Assembly (NCBI GenBank): GCA_963853835.1
Contig: OY970835.1
Span: 8,299,501 to 8,363,500 of the forward strand
From: Calendula officinalis
Lineage: Eukaryota > Streptophyta > Magnoliopsida > Asterales > Asteraceae
Length of the DNA stretch: 64,000 nt
Direction of reading: 5' to 3'
Below the pieces are notes generated by a model. That model made no database searches, was not told where the DNA came from, and saw only the letters and a list, made by a program, of their open reading frames with translations. Below are positions 1 through 11,293 of the stretch, piece by piece. Both the position numbers and the translations under genes were made by a program. The number at the start of each line of letters is the position of its first letter. Position 1 is the first letter of the stretch.

Positions 1-190
1 ATACTTGACTTAATATTTAGCCTTCCACGTAAATAATAATTAACTTATTATTATTTATTCTCTTCTTTATAATTAACTTAGCTAATTAATTATTCCACAC
101 AACTTACTTTATTCGGTTGTCCATTATTGGGTGTGTAGTGGTGTGACCCTTTATTGTCTTATAACATTGGACACGATGACACGTGTGATT
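1..190 (-). repeat. LTR-like relic of a copia/LARD family
   Basis: Read on the minus strand, this stretch resembles the start of the LTR at 5803-6762. Both carry a block of the form GTCACACC preceded by a short CACGT-rich stretch and followed by AT-rich DNA. It continues directly from the gag fragment at 104-421, so coding sequence appears to run straight into LTR sequence, which suggests an internal deletion. The relic is cut by the window edge. The match is by eye and partial. Confidence 0.35.
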
Positions 191-421
191 ATCATCAGCC
201 AGATACTGATAATAAGCATCAAGCTCATGGTCATGGGCATCTTGTCCTGGTTGTCCCTTGGGCACCTCGTCAATGATGTACAATAAATTATGTGCCTTTA
301 GGAAGTTCCTAAAATGCACCTTCCAAATCTTGTAATTTGGACCAGTAAGCTTCCATTTGCCAATAATGAGCCTTCACGATTCTATCGGTGAGTAAAACAG
401 AATTTCTGACAATACAGACAT
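104..421 (-). pseudogene. Ty1/copia-type gag N-terminal fragment
   Basis: A minus-strand frame starts at ATG 421 just after an AG acceptor-like site. It has one in-frame TGA at 374-376 and then reads GKWKLTGPNYKIWKVHF followed by RNFLKAHNLLYIIDEVP. This matches the N-terminal pattern of plant copia gag proteins, where a 'L.GPNY..WK' segment opens the domain that packages element RNA. The frame ends at 104 in low-complexity residues once it enters LTR-like DNA. No zinc knuckle, protease or reverse transcriptase follows. The stop codon and truncation make it a pseudogene. Confidence 0.55.
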
Positions 422-493
422 CTATAAGAAAAACAACAAACGGTTAGTGTGATTATATAAATAAATTTCTAATATTATTACATTTTAAGAATA

Positions 494-1190
494 ATGATTA
501 GACTAGGACCCATATTTCACGCCCTCCAATGCAAGGTTTGGGCACTTCCCATTGGAGCCACGCTATTTCTGGTAGGTATAGCCATACCGATCGCCTCTAC
601 ACTAGAAACGATTCCTAGATGTTCGGGATATCAAGTTGAACAACAAACTTGTACATGTTTTAATCCCTCCAGTGCATTTTGGGCCGGGACTCCCGATTAT
701 CACCAAAATAGATCGTACCACCTAAGACAGTGTGATGCCTTACGCCGGGACTCCCGATTATCACAAGACCCTACACACCCTAACACTCGCAATGATTTGA
801 ATCCACATCTAAGGTTCTTTCTCCTTACATTGTGAATATCGTTGAACAAGTGAGGTCTTCCATTAGGTGGGTTGCACTCTGATCTAAGATTTTCTAAAAA
901 GGATTTTCCGTTGTTCGAAAACTTTAGCCAGTTTTTAATTCATTTGAAAAATTACTAGGTTTTATAAACAAAAACTTGTCTATAAATTCCACTTTTAATT
1001 TTATCTTATAAAACTTGGTTTTATAAACAAAGACTTGTTTATAGATCCATTTTAATTTAAAACTAGATTTTATAAATGTACTTTTATAAAAATCTCTTTT
1101 TATTAATACTTGGTTTTATAAACTAACTGTTTATAAACGCCACCTTTTATTTCAAATAAGTGTTTACAGAAATAAAATGAATGCAATTTA
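494..1190 (-). repeat. Dispersed repeat R1, copy A
   Basis: The reverse complement of this stretch matches 26521-27290 in the same order. Shared blocks include the GATAATCGGGAG motif (twice in this copy), a GGTACAATCTA/GGTACGATCTA block, the GGGAAGTGCCCAAACC block and AT-rich DNA rich in TTTATAAA. Here it lies just upstream of the copia gag start at 421, so R1 may be the LTR or leader of that family. No ORF in it has a recognisable motif. Confidence 0.6.
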
Positions 1191-1234
1191 AAATTGCCAT
1201 GTCATAATCCCAAAAACTTGGTTTTGTGTTTTTT

Positions 1235-1235
<1 letters not shown>

Positions 1236-1321
<86 letters not shown>

Positions 1322-1328
1322 ATATATA
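1236..1328. repeat. (TA)n microsatellite
   Basis: About 92 bp of TA dinucleotides with one TTTA interruption. It abuts a CTAG end of the gene-fragment block to the right. Confidence 0.95.
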
Positions 1329-1329
1329 A

Positions 1330-1504
1330 CTAGTGACGTTGAAAGCACGGCCCACGTGTACAACAAAATCATAATCGAAAAAAGTTCAAAGTACAGTGCT
1401 TCTTCAGATTTTGCCATTGAAACCCTAATTGCTATCGATTCGTGTAAAGATTTCAACTTCTGATTTAAATGCGGGCGTAGAATGTTGTCTGCACCCTGAA
1501 GCAA
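1330..1504 (-). other. Unidentified gene-like fragment
   Basis: On the minus strand this holds a GGGTTTCAATGGC context like a plant start codon, opening a short frame MAKSEEALYFELF that then runs into the (TA)n tract. I do not recognise the source. It may be a third captured fragment or the 3' tail of the mobile block. Confidence 0.25.
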
Positions 1505-1667
1505 CCTATATTCAAATCAATTTAACGAAATGAGTAAACCCGTTACATATTTGACATGTATCAGTTTTAACAAAAGTTGATGTCACATTTAACACAGATC
1601 TACCCATCTCTGCTTAAACTTACCAATGAATAGGAGCAGTGAGTGTGTGAAAAAGAAAAGCATACAA

Positions 1668-1932
1668 TCAGGATAATTTTGCCTTGAAATCAGCTTCCAC
1701 ATTACCATTTAAATAACTCACTTTCTGCAACAGAAAAATAAAAAAAATTACATGTTGCGGAATTTTGATTATAAGAATAATAATTAGATAAAGCAGAAAT
1801 TAACTTTAAGTAGGTTTCCTTATAAATTAGATGCACCATTAACCTCTTGTTTAAATTCATATGCTTATTTATATCTCCTAAAGCAAAATCACTTGTAACA
1901 GAAGTTACTCTCCTAATCCCCTTCGCAATTCC
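1668..1932 (-). pseudogene. Alanyl-tRNA synthetase fragment (two exons)
   Basis: Minus-strand exon at about 1932-1844 reads GIAKGIRRVTSVTSDFAL, which matches the AlaRS segment after the editing domain (plant form EEGIAKGIRRVTAVT...). A donor-like AG/GTTAAT ends it. After an intron with a TTTCTGTTGCAG acceptor, a second exon at about 1724-1668 reads KVSYLNGNVEADFKAKLS, which fits the charged helical segment that follows in plant AlaRS. AlaRS charges tRNA-Ala; this piece covers only a few dozen residues and lacks catalytic and C-terminal parts. Presence of an intron means capture of DNA, not of a processed mRNA. Confidence 0.6.
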
Positions 1933-2142
1933 CTCTTCTCACATGATGGAAGTATGTAACTGTTCCTGTGCTTCTCTGCTCAACAAGTTTTAGATGGAAA
2001 AATTGAAGCCTTCTTTTTTATGTTTGTGCTCTAAGGTTCTAGTTTCGATTTACTCTTACAATTACACAATAAGCAATAAAAGCACTTTAAAATATGCAAT
2101 CCTAAACATCCTCTAATAACTATAAATTAATGGACAAACATA

Positions 2143-2938
2143 AAAGCTCACCCAAGTTAATACGTTAACTATATCAAACTGACACCATGTAGTCCACCTG
2201 AGACTTTATAATCACTATTGGCGCCACCAAATTTCCACCAGCATGTAAAAACATACACCATTAAAATGTAATTTAAGCAACACTTAATTAACAGTAATCA
2301 AAGGAAAACAAACTACTAATTACTCAAAAATATAGTTAAATAGAAGTATGCTCTTCAATGATAATAAAATAGAATATGCAGTTTTAAATTAAAAGTTAAA
2401 AGATAAATGTTGCAACATACAGTCAACACAATTTCTACTTGTGGTTTTTTTGAGCCAGGATGCAAGTCAATTGTATCTGCAACATGAAAGTAATTATTCA
2501 TTTCAACAATGAAATATTATTTTAATAATTATCTTCTAATTTAGTTTAAAAAAGCAAAAGTGCATACCCCATTACCATTATTTGTGATACACACAGAACC
2601 ATCTACAAGTAGGACAATATTAACTTTGAAGCAAATCCTGCTTGAGCTTGATCAAAACAATTGTCCGATATTTCCTAAACTTGAAAAAAAATATTGGAAA
2701 TTTATATTCCAAATTTAATGTAGCAAAAAGGAAAAAAATTAATTAATTAAGACACAGTCTAAAAGATCACAAGATAAGCAGACAACGAAAATTTGTACTT
2801 CAAATGTACATTCCAGGTCTTTTCCTCAAAGCATCCATACATTCTAAAATCTGAATTGAGAAAATATAAATATATTATATCAACTATATCCGGATAGATA
2901 CCTCAATTTTCATCTTCTCAAACAAATACATAGTGAAC
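2143..2938 (-). pseudogene. DNA gyrase B (GHKL ATPase) fragment, several exons
   Basis: Four minus-strand blocks match, in order, the N-terminal ATPase domain of plant organellar gyrase B. About 2850-2801 reads ILECMDALRKRPGMYI (the 'VRKRPGMYIG' motif). About 2676-2568 reads SDN.FDQAQAGFASK then, after a frameshift, NIVLLVDGSVCITNNGNG. About 2476-2421 reads DTIDLHPGSKKPQVEIVLTV. About 2254-2143 reads LHAGG, then after a one-base loss GGANSDYKVSGGLHGVSL. Gyrase B binds ATP to drive supercoiling in plastids and mitochondria. Intron-like DNA separates the blocks. Frameshifts show it is non-functional. An upstream ATG at about 2938 (MFTMYLFEKMKIE) ends in a GT donor and could be a leader exon. 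Confidence 0.7.
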
Positions 2939-3250
2939 ATAAAACGATTTTGAATTGTCAGAATCATGAAATTGATTTTGCTAAGGGGATGGCGATGGAT
3001 TTTGAGAAAATAAAAAAAAAAATGAAAATGAGACTTAGAAATATTATGGATGGAGGCGGTGTTTTTTGGATTGCGCTACGTGTATGAAGCCCAGGTGGAG
3101 GTAATGAAAAAAGCTAATTTTACTGACATGACATGAAAAAACTTGCTTTTTAGTCAGCAAAGCAATAGATGGAAGCTGTAGACATTGCCAGTCTTGGAGG
3201 AGTTTAGAGACGTGGCCTCCAAATCCAAATGCTTTTTTATAGGTAAATGA

Positions 3251-5046
<1,796 letters not shown>

Positions 5047-5130
<84 letters not shown>
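5047..5130. repeat. (TA)n microsatellite
   Basis: About 84 bp of TA between two TIR elements. Confidence 0.95.
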
Positions 5131-5134
<4 letters not shown>

Positions 5135-5447
5135 CCGATTCACCGCAGAACAATTTAAATGCGCAGAACCACAGAACCATCCCAACATCTAATGTTTTCT
5201 ATGTTATACATTAATTTGTATTTTCATACAGGCTATAACACATTTATACATTCAATATTTTCAATTTTTTATACACATAATATATAAATATATTTATATA
5301 TTATTTGTTTAAAAAATTGGAAACATTGGATGTTAGGATTGTTACAGCGTGTATCAAAATTTACAGCTTATGTATAACATAGTAAACATTGGATGTTAGG
5401 ATGGTTCTGCGGTTCTGTGGCTTTAAATGGTTCTGCACTGAATCGGG

Positions 5448-5450
<3 letters not shown>
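5131..5450. mobile_element. Foldback MITE with the end type of the 31-58 kb MULE
   Basis: A 320-bp element with inverted arms of about 150 bp. Its ends (CCGATTCA.CGCAGAAC and the complement of GTGCCCGATTCAGTGCAGAA) match the two ends of the Mutator-like element at 30894-57890 over about 50 bp. Arms also carry AACATCCAATGTT-like motifs. It is non-coding, bounded by (TA)n, and has relatives at 58345 and 60325. It is a candidate non-autonomous derivative moved by that MULE. Confidence 0.75.

Positions 5451-5528
<78 letters not shown>
5451..5528. repeat. (TA)n microsatellite
   Basis: About 78 bp of TA, right flank of the element ending at 5450. Confidence 0.95.
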
Positions 5529-5532
<4 letters not shown>

Positions 5533-5802
5533 TTTCGAAAAAAAAACAAGGAGGGGAAAAAGAAACCAAATTTCTTTTAATCTTGAACCCTATTCAATCC
5601 AATGATCATTCATGAACTTGAATAACCACATACTGAAGGGTTTCATAAAACTGATTGACCACTTGGGTCAACCACCTAGTCACACTGATTCGAACCATAG
5701 ACTGATAAGAACATGAACTCGTTCTTACCAGTTGAACCAACTAGCTAGTTTAATCCCTAAAGCGGGATTAAACTTAATACTTAAACCCTAAAGGATTGGG
5801 GA

Positions 5803-6762
5803 TGTTGGAAATCTAGACTAGATTAACATAAGAAAAAGACTTGAACGATGAACACCAAGAACCCTAAGGTTCTTGGCTTACGGTTCGATCGAACACACCG
5901 AAACACACACAAACTTATGTGTTCGGTCGAATGGAGAAGAAGAGGAAAAAGACTTCTTCTAATCAATACCTTAGTCGCTCAAGATAGATCCACCAGTGAT
6001 AAACACAACGAGATGTCCACTAGATAAGCTCTTGCAATAATCAACTATTCGACAAACTCGAAGAACACGAAGAACACTAAGCTTGGTGTTCATGGCCCTT
6101 GGTGATTTCGGCCGAATAAAGGGGGAGAGGAGGGGGAAATTTCGTAGCTAGGGTTCTCTATTAGAGGGATTAGGTTAAGCCTAAGATCTTCTATTTATAA
6201 TAGAAGATCTTTCACTTAGAACCCTTCTAGTTTAATTATTATTCAATACTTAATTAAACTTTCCCCTTTTCATTTCTAGCCCTTATAGTTTAACTAGTTT
6301 ACTATTGTCACTTAACTATTAAATACTATGTATAACATACTTATATATAATTCGGTATAAATACCGAAATATATATATATATATATATATACTTATATTT
6401 ATACATTTAATAATTAATTATATAATAGACTTTATATAATTTAGACAATAATATTATCCAAACACTATATGATTTAATAGCTTTAAATCATATTATGGAT
6501 AATCTATAATTAACACATTGTATATTTACTCAACTAGTAAACGTACAAATACTTGTATTAATTAGTTAGTTAAACTAATCTCGTAATAAGTTAAACTTAA
6601 CTTAATACTTAACTGATTTATAATAACTATTATAAATCATTCCTCTCCGAGTATCATTGCATAACTACTTGATTTACATGTACTCGTCGGTGTGACCCTT
6701 GAGTGTCCTATAGACATGGACGTGACATCATAGGTTGACTAATTGTGCACATAAATCCAACA
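5803..6762 (-). repeat. LTR (3' LTR, minus orientation) of a LARD-like element
   Basis: A 960-bp stretch with terminal TGTTGG ... CCAACA inverted ends, as in LTRs. On the minus strand it is preceded by a purine-rich GCACAAGTGGGAGTC tract (6777-6763) that fits a polypurine tract, so this is the 3' LTR of a minus-strand element whose interior lies to the right. The other LTR was not found in the window. A TTCGGTCGA-rich segment at about 5880-5940 is the GC-richest part. Confidence 0.6.
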
Positions 6763-6939
6763 GACTCCCACTTGTGCAAGTTCGTAACCTTAGCATGATG
6801 ACACTAGTCCTGCAGCGGCTCTCTAGCAGGCAATACAGGATAACCAACCCCATTGAAACTCTTATACCCAGGTATTGTTTAGAAAAACATATTAGTATCA
6901 TAGTCTAGTAAAGAACACTCCGTCTTTACTTCTTGGGTA
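6763..6939 (-). mobile_element. Interior of the LARD-like element, part 1
   Basis: Begins with the polypurine tract of the minus-strand element and continues, after the inserted copia-type element at 6945-12504, at 12505-14290. There is no coding motif on either strand, so the element is a large non-coding (LARD-type) derivative. Confidence 0.5.
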
Positions 6940-6944
6940 ACGTG

Positions 6945-7213
6945 TGTTAGGACTATTTCTGTAATAGATTTTGACCTTTAAGTCTGTTAGTTAACTTTTC
7001 CTTTGTTAAGTGGTGAGGAGTATATAATGTTGTATGTTTGACTTTGGATGTAAGCTTTCCCACACTTTCAATGCATTAACATTTTGAAAGCTATCTTCTT
7101 CCCTCCATCTCTCTCTCAAGAACACACACACACTAAACACACACTTGATCTTCAAACTTTGATCAAATCACCATGAATTAGCTTCATTTCATTCATTAGA
7201 TTTAGATCTCTCA
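6945..7213 (+). repeat. 5' LTR of the non-autonomous copia-type element
   Basis: A 269-bp LTR, TGTTAGGACT...CTCTCA, nearly identical to 12242-12504. A TATA box (GTATATAATG, about 7019-7028) marks the likely promoter. A CACACACA run and pyrimidine-rich tract precede the end. Confidence 0.85.
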
Positions 7214-7215
7214 AT

Positions 7216-7227
7216 TGGTATCAGAGC
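7216..7227 (+). promoter_or_regulatory. Primer-binding site (initiator tRNA-Met)
   Basis: TGGTATCAGAGC, complementary to the 3' end of plant initiator tRNA-Met, lies two bases after the 5' LTR. It primes minus-strand DNA synthesis. Confidence 0.9.
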
Positions 7228-7649
7228 AAAAACTCTCTAAGAGTAGATCCAAATTCGAGCTAAATTCGTTCAGATCTGAGAATTTTTGTAGGAAAAATTT
7301 GTTCGTCACTTGAAAATTTAATGTTGTAAATTTTTGTTTCAAATTGAAGATTTGATTGAAGATTCATGTTTCTCCATTGATTCTAATAGGAATAGAATCA
7401 AATTTCGATCAAATCCATCAACAATTGCTCTCAATTTGAAGATTTTTGTGAAAAAGTGAAAACTCAAAAAGTGACTGTAATTTGCAAAATTCGATCAAAT
7501 GTGTTATGTTTTGGATTATATGATCGGATCAAAGTGTTAGCAAATAGATTTCGAGCATTTAGGGATTGAAATCGTTGAATTTGGTTGAGTATTAAGCAAA
7601 ATCAGATCAAAAGAGTGAAGAAAAGAACGAACGAAAGACGAACGTCAAG

Positions 7650-7940
7650 AACAACTTCGGCCTCAACGTGTTCGGCCCGAACTTCATGGTGTTCGGCTAA
7701 TAGTGCTCGGCTAATGCTCAGAAGTTCGGCCCAATTAACTGTTCAGCCCGAATTTTGTTTAACCAAGTGTTCGGCCCAGCTCAACAAGACTTCGGCTCAA
7801 GAAGTTCGGCCCGAGCAAGAAGTTCGGCCCGAGCAAGAAGTTCGGCCCAAATCAAACCTCGGCCCGAACATTGCATAATTAAAGTTCGGCCCGAACTTCA
7901 CACATCTTCGGCCTAATAGAACTTCGGCCCAAACAATTTC
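7650..7940 (+). repeat. Cluster of TTCGGCCC motifs in the leader
   Basis: About fifteen TTCGGCCC/TTCGGCC or near variants occur in 290 bp, including three spaced by AGCAAGAAG-type spacers at about 7800-7850. A further two occur near 8320 and 8395. The region lies between the primer-binding site and the ORF, where retroelement packaging signals are usually found. A 97-residue frame crosses it but has repetitive composition and no motif, so I do not call a gene. Confidence 0.6.
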
Positions 7941-8459
7941 CTCAACCTCAAAATTGTGTGACAAAAGGGGTTATACTAAAACGATCATAACTTTCAGCTC
8001 GGTCCAAAAACCCTTGTTTTAAACACTTTATTTGCGTTTTTGTGATTTTTCGGTCAATTTTCAAACTTCGTGGAGCCCCAGATTTTGATCCGTTTATCGT
8101 TTTTGACCAATTCGAAAATCTAGGCCACATTTAAAGTGTATTTTACCATCTGGAAAAATCAGTTGATCATTTTGGAGATTTTGAATTTTTTCTCCCAAAA
8201 GTGCTATTCGGGTATCACTAATCAACTTGAAGATTTCATTTATCTCTGCTTATTGAACGATCCCGTCTCCGACCTCAATTTGCTTCGATCAGATAAGAGT
8301 TCAGCTAATCAAAATAAAGTGTTCGGCCCAAGTTTAAATCATAAGCCCAATCACGATTTAAGTCCATTCACTTTTAATGCTCAACAAGATCTGCTCGGCC
8401 CAAAAGGTAAAATCACTCTCACTTGATATTTGCACATTTTAAAAAATAAAAGATTTAAA

Positions 8460-9878
8460 ATGGATGACAATTTGATAAAATCACTTCTAGATAAAAACAG
8501 GGCGCTAAAAGAAGAAATTTGTGAATTAAAAGAATCAGTTGAGTTGTGGGAAAGTACTAGTACCCACAATTATGCTTTATTTGAGAAATCGTTTTATGTT
8601 AATGTTAAACATCTACGATTAAGTAACGACTACAAAGAACAATTGGAGAAAAGTGAGAAATTAAATGAATATTTCAGAAATTGCAAAGTTGATATTTTAA
8701 TTGATAAAGTTCAAATTCTTGAATCTGAAAATGAAAATTTTAAATCAAAAATTACAACTTTTGAGACAGATTCTGAGAACTTGAAAATTCAGATTGCTGA
8801 ATTAACAAAGAACCTTCATGACACAAATACTATTAATATTTTGAACATCGAAAGATATGATTCTGTTTGTGCTGAAAATTGTATTTTGACTGATAAAATC
8901 AAACTACTTGAATGTAATTTTGGTTCTGATTTACAAAAACAAATCAATATTTTTAATATTGAGATAACAAAATTGCTAGATACAATTACATCTCTTGAAA
9001 CAGATCTTTCTTTGTCTCCAAATAAAAACGAAGGTTTGTTAATTAAGCTAGAAGAAAAATCTAAACTCTTTGACAACGACAAATCAGTTTTACAAACCAA
9101 AATTTTTGAATTAGAAAATAAAATTGATGAGTCACATAAATCTTCTGATGAAGAGAAACTAAAGTTGCAAATACAAATTCAAAATTTAAAATCTAAATTA
9201 TCTCATCCTCAGAAGTTTAAGAAGCCAAGTCCATCAAAGAATAAATGTAATAACTCCAGAATGTTTTCTCCTGTCATGGCATGTCGGGATTTATATACAA
9301 TCAAACAATCTCAGATTAATAGAGGAAATTCAAAACCTAAACAGAATTCACATGTACGTTCCTCTACCAAACCTAAGCCTAGGAGATCCACGGTCCCACC
9401 AAACTCTGATAAGAAATTGAATGCTCTCAAACAAGTTAATAGAGGAAATTCCGCACCTAAAACTCCAAAGAATTTAGGTTCCTCTTCTCGACTTACGCAT
9501 TCTCAAATGGTTAAGACTAAACCATCAACCGTGTTGAAACATTCTACTCCGTTAAAGAAAATCTTTTCCAAAACTAAATCTTTGACATATTCAAGAAAAT
9601 ATTTACTTTCATTGGCACCAATATCAACTTTTCATCAAGTGCCAACAACATCTCCTGTTTATGTTTACAAAACATCATTGATCTTAAAAGCTAAATGGGT
9701 TCCCAAAACTCCAACATCTCAAATAATTCCCCGGAAATTATTTGAAAGTGAAACATCATGTTTCCGTTTTTCTTGGAACTCTCAGTCTTTAAATCAAATT
9801 TATACAACTTATCGGTGGTTTAATTCTCACACTAACACTGTCGGACCCAAACAAAAATGGGTACCAAAAGTTGTATAA
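8460..9878 (+). CDS. Coiled-coil gag-like protein of the non-autonomous element
   Basis: An open frame of 472 codons from ATG 8460 (an upstream in-frame ATG at 8430 is possible). Residues 1 to about 265 are charged and heptad-rich (repeated L/I with E, K, N), predicting a long coiled coil. The C-terminal half is basic and rich in S, P and K, and ends with two WVPK motifs (KAKWVPKTP and GPKQKWVPKVV), a pattern often found in copia gag-pol just before the protease. No CCHC knuckle or enzymatic motif is seen. It could form particles or bind element RNA with help from an autonomous relative. The frame is intact despite strong AT bias, which hints at recent selection. Confidence 0.6.
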   Translation: MDDNLIKSLLDKNRALKEEICELKESVELWESTSTHNYALFEKSFYVNVKHLRLSNDYKEQLEKSEKLNEYFRNCKVDILIDKVQILESENENFKSKITTFETDSENLKIQIAELTKNLHDTNTINILNIERYDSVCAENCILTDKIKLLECNFGSDLQKQINIFNIEITKLLDTITSLETDLSLSPNKNEGLLIKLEEKSKLFDNDKSVLQTKIFELENKIDESHKSSDEEKLKLQIQIQNLKSKLSHPQKFKKPSPSKNKCNNSRMFSPVMACRDLYTIKQSQINRGNSKPKQNSHVRSSTKPKPRRSTVPPNSDKKLNALKQVNRGNSAPKTPKNLGSSSRLTHSQMVKTKPSTVLKHSTPLKKIFSKTKSLTYSRKYLLSLAPISTFHQVPTTSPVYVYKTSLILKAKWVPKTPTSQIIPRKLFESETSCFRFSWNSQSLNQIYTTYRWFNSHTNTVGPKQKWVPKVV

Positions 9879-10178
9879 TTTGTTTTGCAGGAGAATGGCT
9901 TATGCACACATCAGTGTATAACCCGCGCTTCAAAGCTATGGCTTTCAAGTACATCTGCTTGAAACCTGTTCTTCATCCATATCATTGGTTGAGGGGGAGA
10001 ATTTCTATATTCACTTGTCAAGGGGGAGAAAATTCACATTCATATGTCAAGGGGGAGCATAACCGCTCTATGATTTTTGAAAAACAACTGTCGAGGGGGA
10101 GCATCCTTTTATAATCGCTAATTACTGTTTCAATGCTCCTTTCAAATTTTTTTTAATTATCAATATGGGGTATCAATT

Positions 10179-10246
10179 TTTGTAATATCCGTAAACGATC
10201 TCATTACCAATCTCAATTGGTACTGATTGCATCTGTTTATTACAAA
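10179..10246 (+). ncRNA. Structured repeat, copy 1
   Basis: Outer stem TTTGTA/TACAAA, then GTAAAC/GTTTAT, then an inner 7-bp stem TACCAAT/ATTGGTA with a 4-nt loop (CTCA). The conserved unpaired core reads CGATCT and GATTGCATCT. It lies in the non-coding 3' half of the copia-type element. Confidence 0.55.
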
Positions 10247-10349
10247 TTTTCTTATTCTATCTGGATAATAATTTTTTTTTACCTCAAACAGTTTTTCAAC
10301 CTCTTACATATTTACAATCACACAAGGTTATCAATGTTGAGTATTAGCT

Positions 10350-10417
10350 TTTGCAATATTCGTAAACGATCTCTTTACCAGTCTAGGTTGGTACTGATTG
10401 CATCTGTTTATTGCAAA
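10350..10417 (+). ncRNA. Structured repeat, copy 2
   Basis: Outer stem TTTGCA/TGCAAA (a compensated T-to-C/A-to-G change relative to copy 1), the same GTAAAC/GTTTAT stem, inner stem TACCA(GT)/(GT)TGGTA with two G-U pairs and a 4-nt loop. Confidence 0.55.
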
Positions 10418-10651
10418 TTCTCTTATTTCTCAGTGCTCCCTTTGTGTTTCTTCATTGTCAAAATTCTTCAATTGTAAAACAAAATTTTTTCTCCGTTCAA
10501 ATAGAATTATCATTTTTTCTCTCAATCATGTTGAGTTGTTGACATCACAATCTCATACATTCTTTATTAATCTGTGATGCTCAACATTCCAAAATTTTTT
10601 ATCTCACTTTGTGCTCACAATGATGTGTTCACAACGTAGGATACAAATTTT

Positions 10652-10714
10652 TATCATATTCGTAAACGATCTCTTTACTAGTCTCGATTAGTAAGGATTG
10701 CATCTGTTTATGAC
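10652..10714 (+). ncRNA. Structured repeat, copy 3
   Basis: Same GTAAAC/GTTTAT stem. The inner stem is TACTAGT/ATTAGTA with 4-nt loop CTCG, where a C-G pair of copies 1 and 2 has become T-A. The outer stem is weaker (TATC/GACA). Confidence 0.5.
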
Positions 10715-10930
10715 AAATCTTCGTCTTTTGCGTTGTGACTCTATTTTTCAAAAACTTGATTTTGCACATTAATCTTTCACTTAACAAATGATTTTTCAAA
10801 CCTCAAATATTTTCTATCATTTCAAAATCATTCTTAACACTATACTTCATTGGGGACTTTAATATTTTTCATATTCTTTTCCCATACTCAAAAGGTGTAC
10901 AACATTGTGAAATTCAAAAGTTCGTAGTCC

Positions 10931-10996
10931 TGTATACCCGTTGATCTTTTCTCTGAAGTCATTCAGTGAAAATTGCATCTTTGTAAGTAGTATACA
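10931..10996 (+). ncRNA. Structured repeat, copy 4
   Basis: Outer stem TGTATAC/GTATACA, inner stem CTGAA/TTCAG with 4-nt loop GTCA. It keeps the GATCT and ATTGCATCT core although both stems have different sequence from copies 1-3. Confidence 0.55.
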
Positions 10997-11044
10997 TCGA
11001 TGACTATTGGACTACCTTTTGATTACCTTTTTAGTTCTAAGTCT

Positions 11045-11110
11045 TGTATACTCGTCGATCTTTTATCTGAAATCTTTCAGCGAAAATTGCATCTTTGTAA
11101 GTAGTATACA
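11045..11110 (+). ncRNA. Structured repeat, copy 5
   Basis: Close to copy 4: outer TGTATAC/GTATACA, inner CTGAA/TTCAG with loop ATCT, same core. Confidence 0.55.
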
Positions 11111-11231
11111 TACGTGGCGTTTGGACTAATCAGATGTATTCACCTTACACTCAAATGATTTTTGTGCACAATAAATTGATCTCTTTTAAATATCAAATCT
11201 TTGATTAACAATGTCTTTAATCATCATGTTC

Positions 11232-11293
11232 GTCATATTCGTAAACGATCTCTTTTCTGAAGTTCTTCAGTAAAGATTGCATCTGTTTATGAC
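11232..11293 (+). ncRNA. Structured repeat, copy 6
   Basis: Combines the GTAAAC/GTTTAT outer stem of copies 1-3 (with GTC/GAC below it) and the CTGAA/TTCAG inner stem of copies 4-5, loop GTTC. The core CGATCT/GATTGCATCT is intact. Confidence 0.55.

Larger units (their letters stand above)
1329..3250 (-). mobile_element. Gene-fragment carrying block, possible Helitron
   Basis: The block contains minus-strand fragments of at least two unrelated genes with intron-like spacers kept, which is typical of fragment capture by Helitrons or Pack-type elements. On the minus strand it ends in CACTAG followed by T from the (TA)n tract. A small hairpin (CACG, 5-nt loop, CGTG) lies about 12 nt before that end. 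Helitrons end in CTRR with a hairpin 10-12 nt upstream and insert between A and T, so the end fits, although the stem is short. I could not find the TC start; the right limit is approximate. Confidence 0.35.

Noticed and set aside
1194..1463. Reading frames with long Tyr-Ile repeats, here and at every (TA)n tract
   Set aside because: They are translations of TA dinucleotide repeats in any frame and not genes.
9880..11290. Envelope-like gene in the 3' part of the copia-type element
   Set aside because: Short frames only, no membrane or env pattern; the conserved signal is at the RNA-structure level.
10179..11293. Degenerate tRNA genes or SINE units as explanation for the hairpin repeats
   Set aside because: No A or B box, no acceptor/anticodon arm layout, loop size fixed at four bases.
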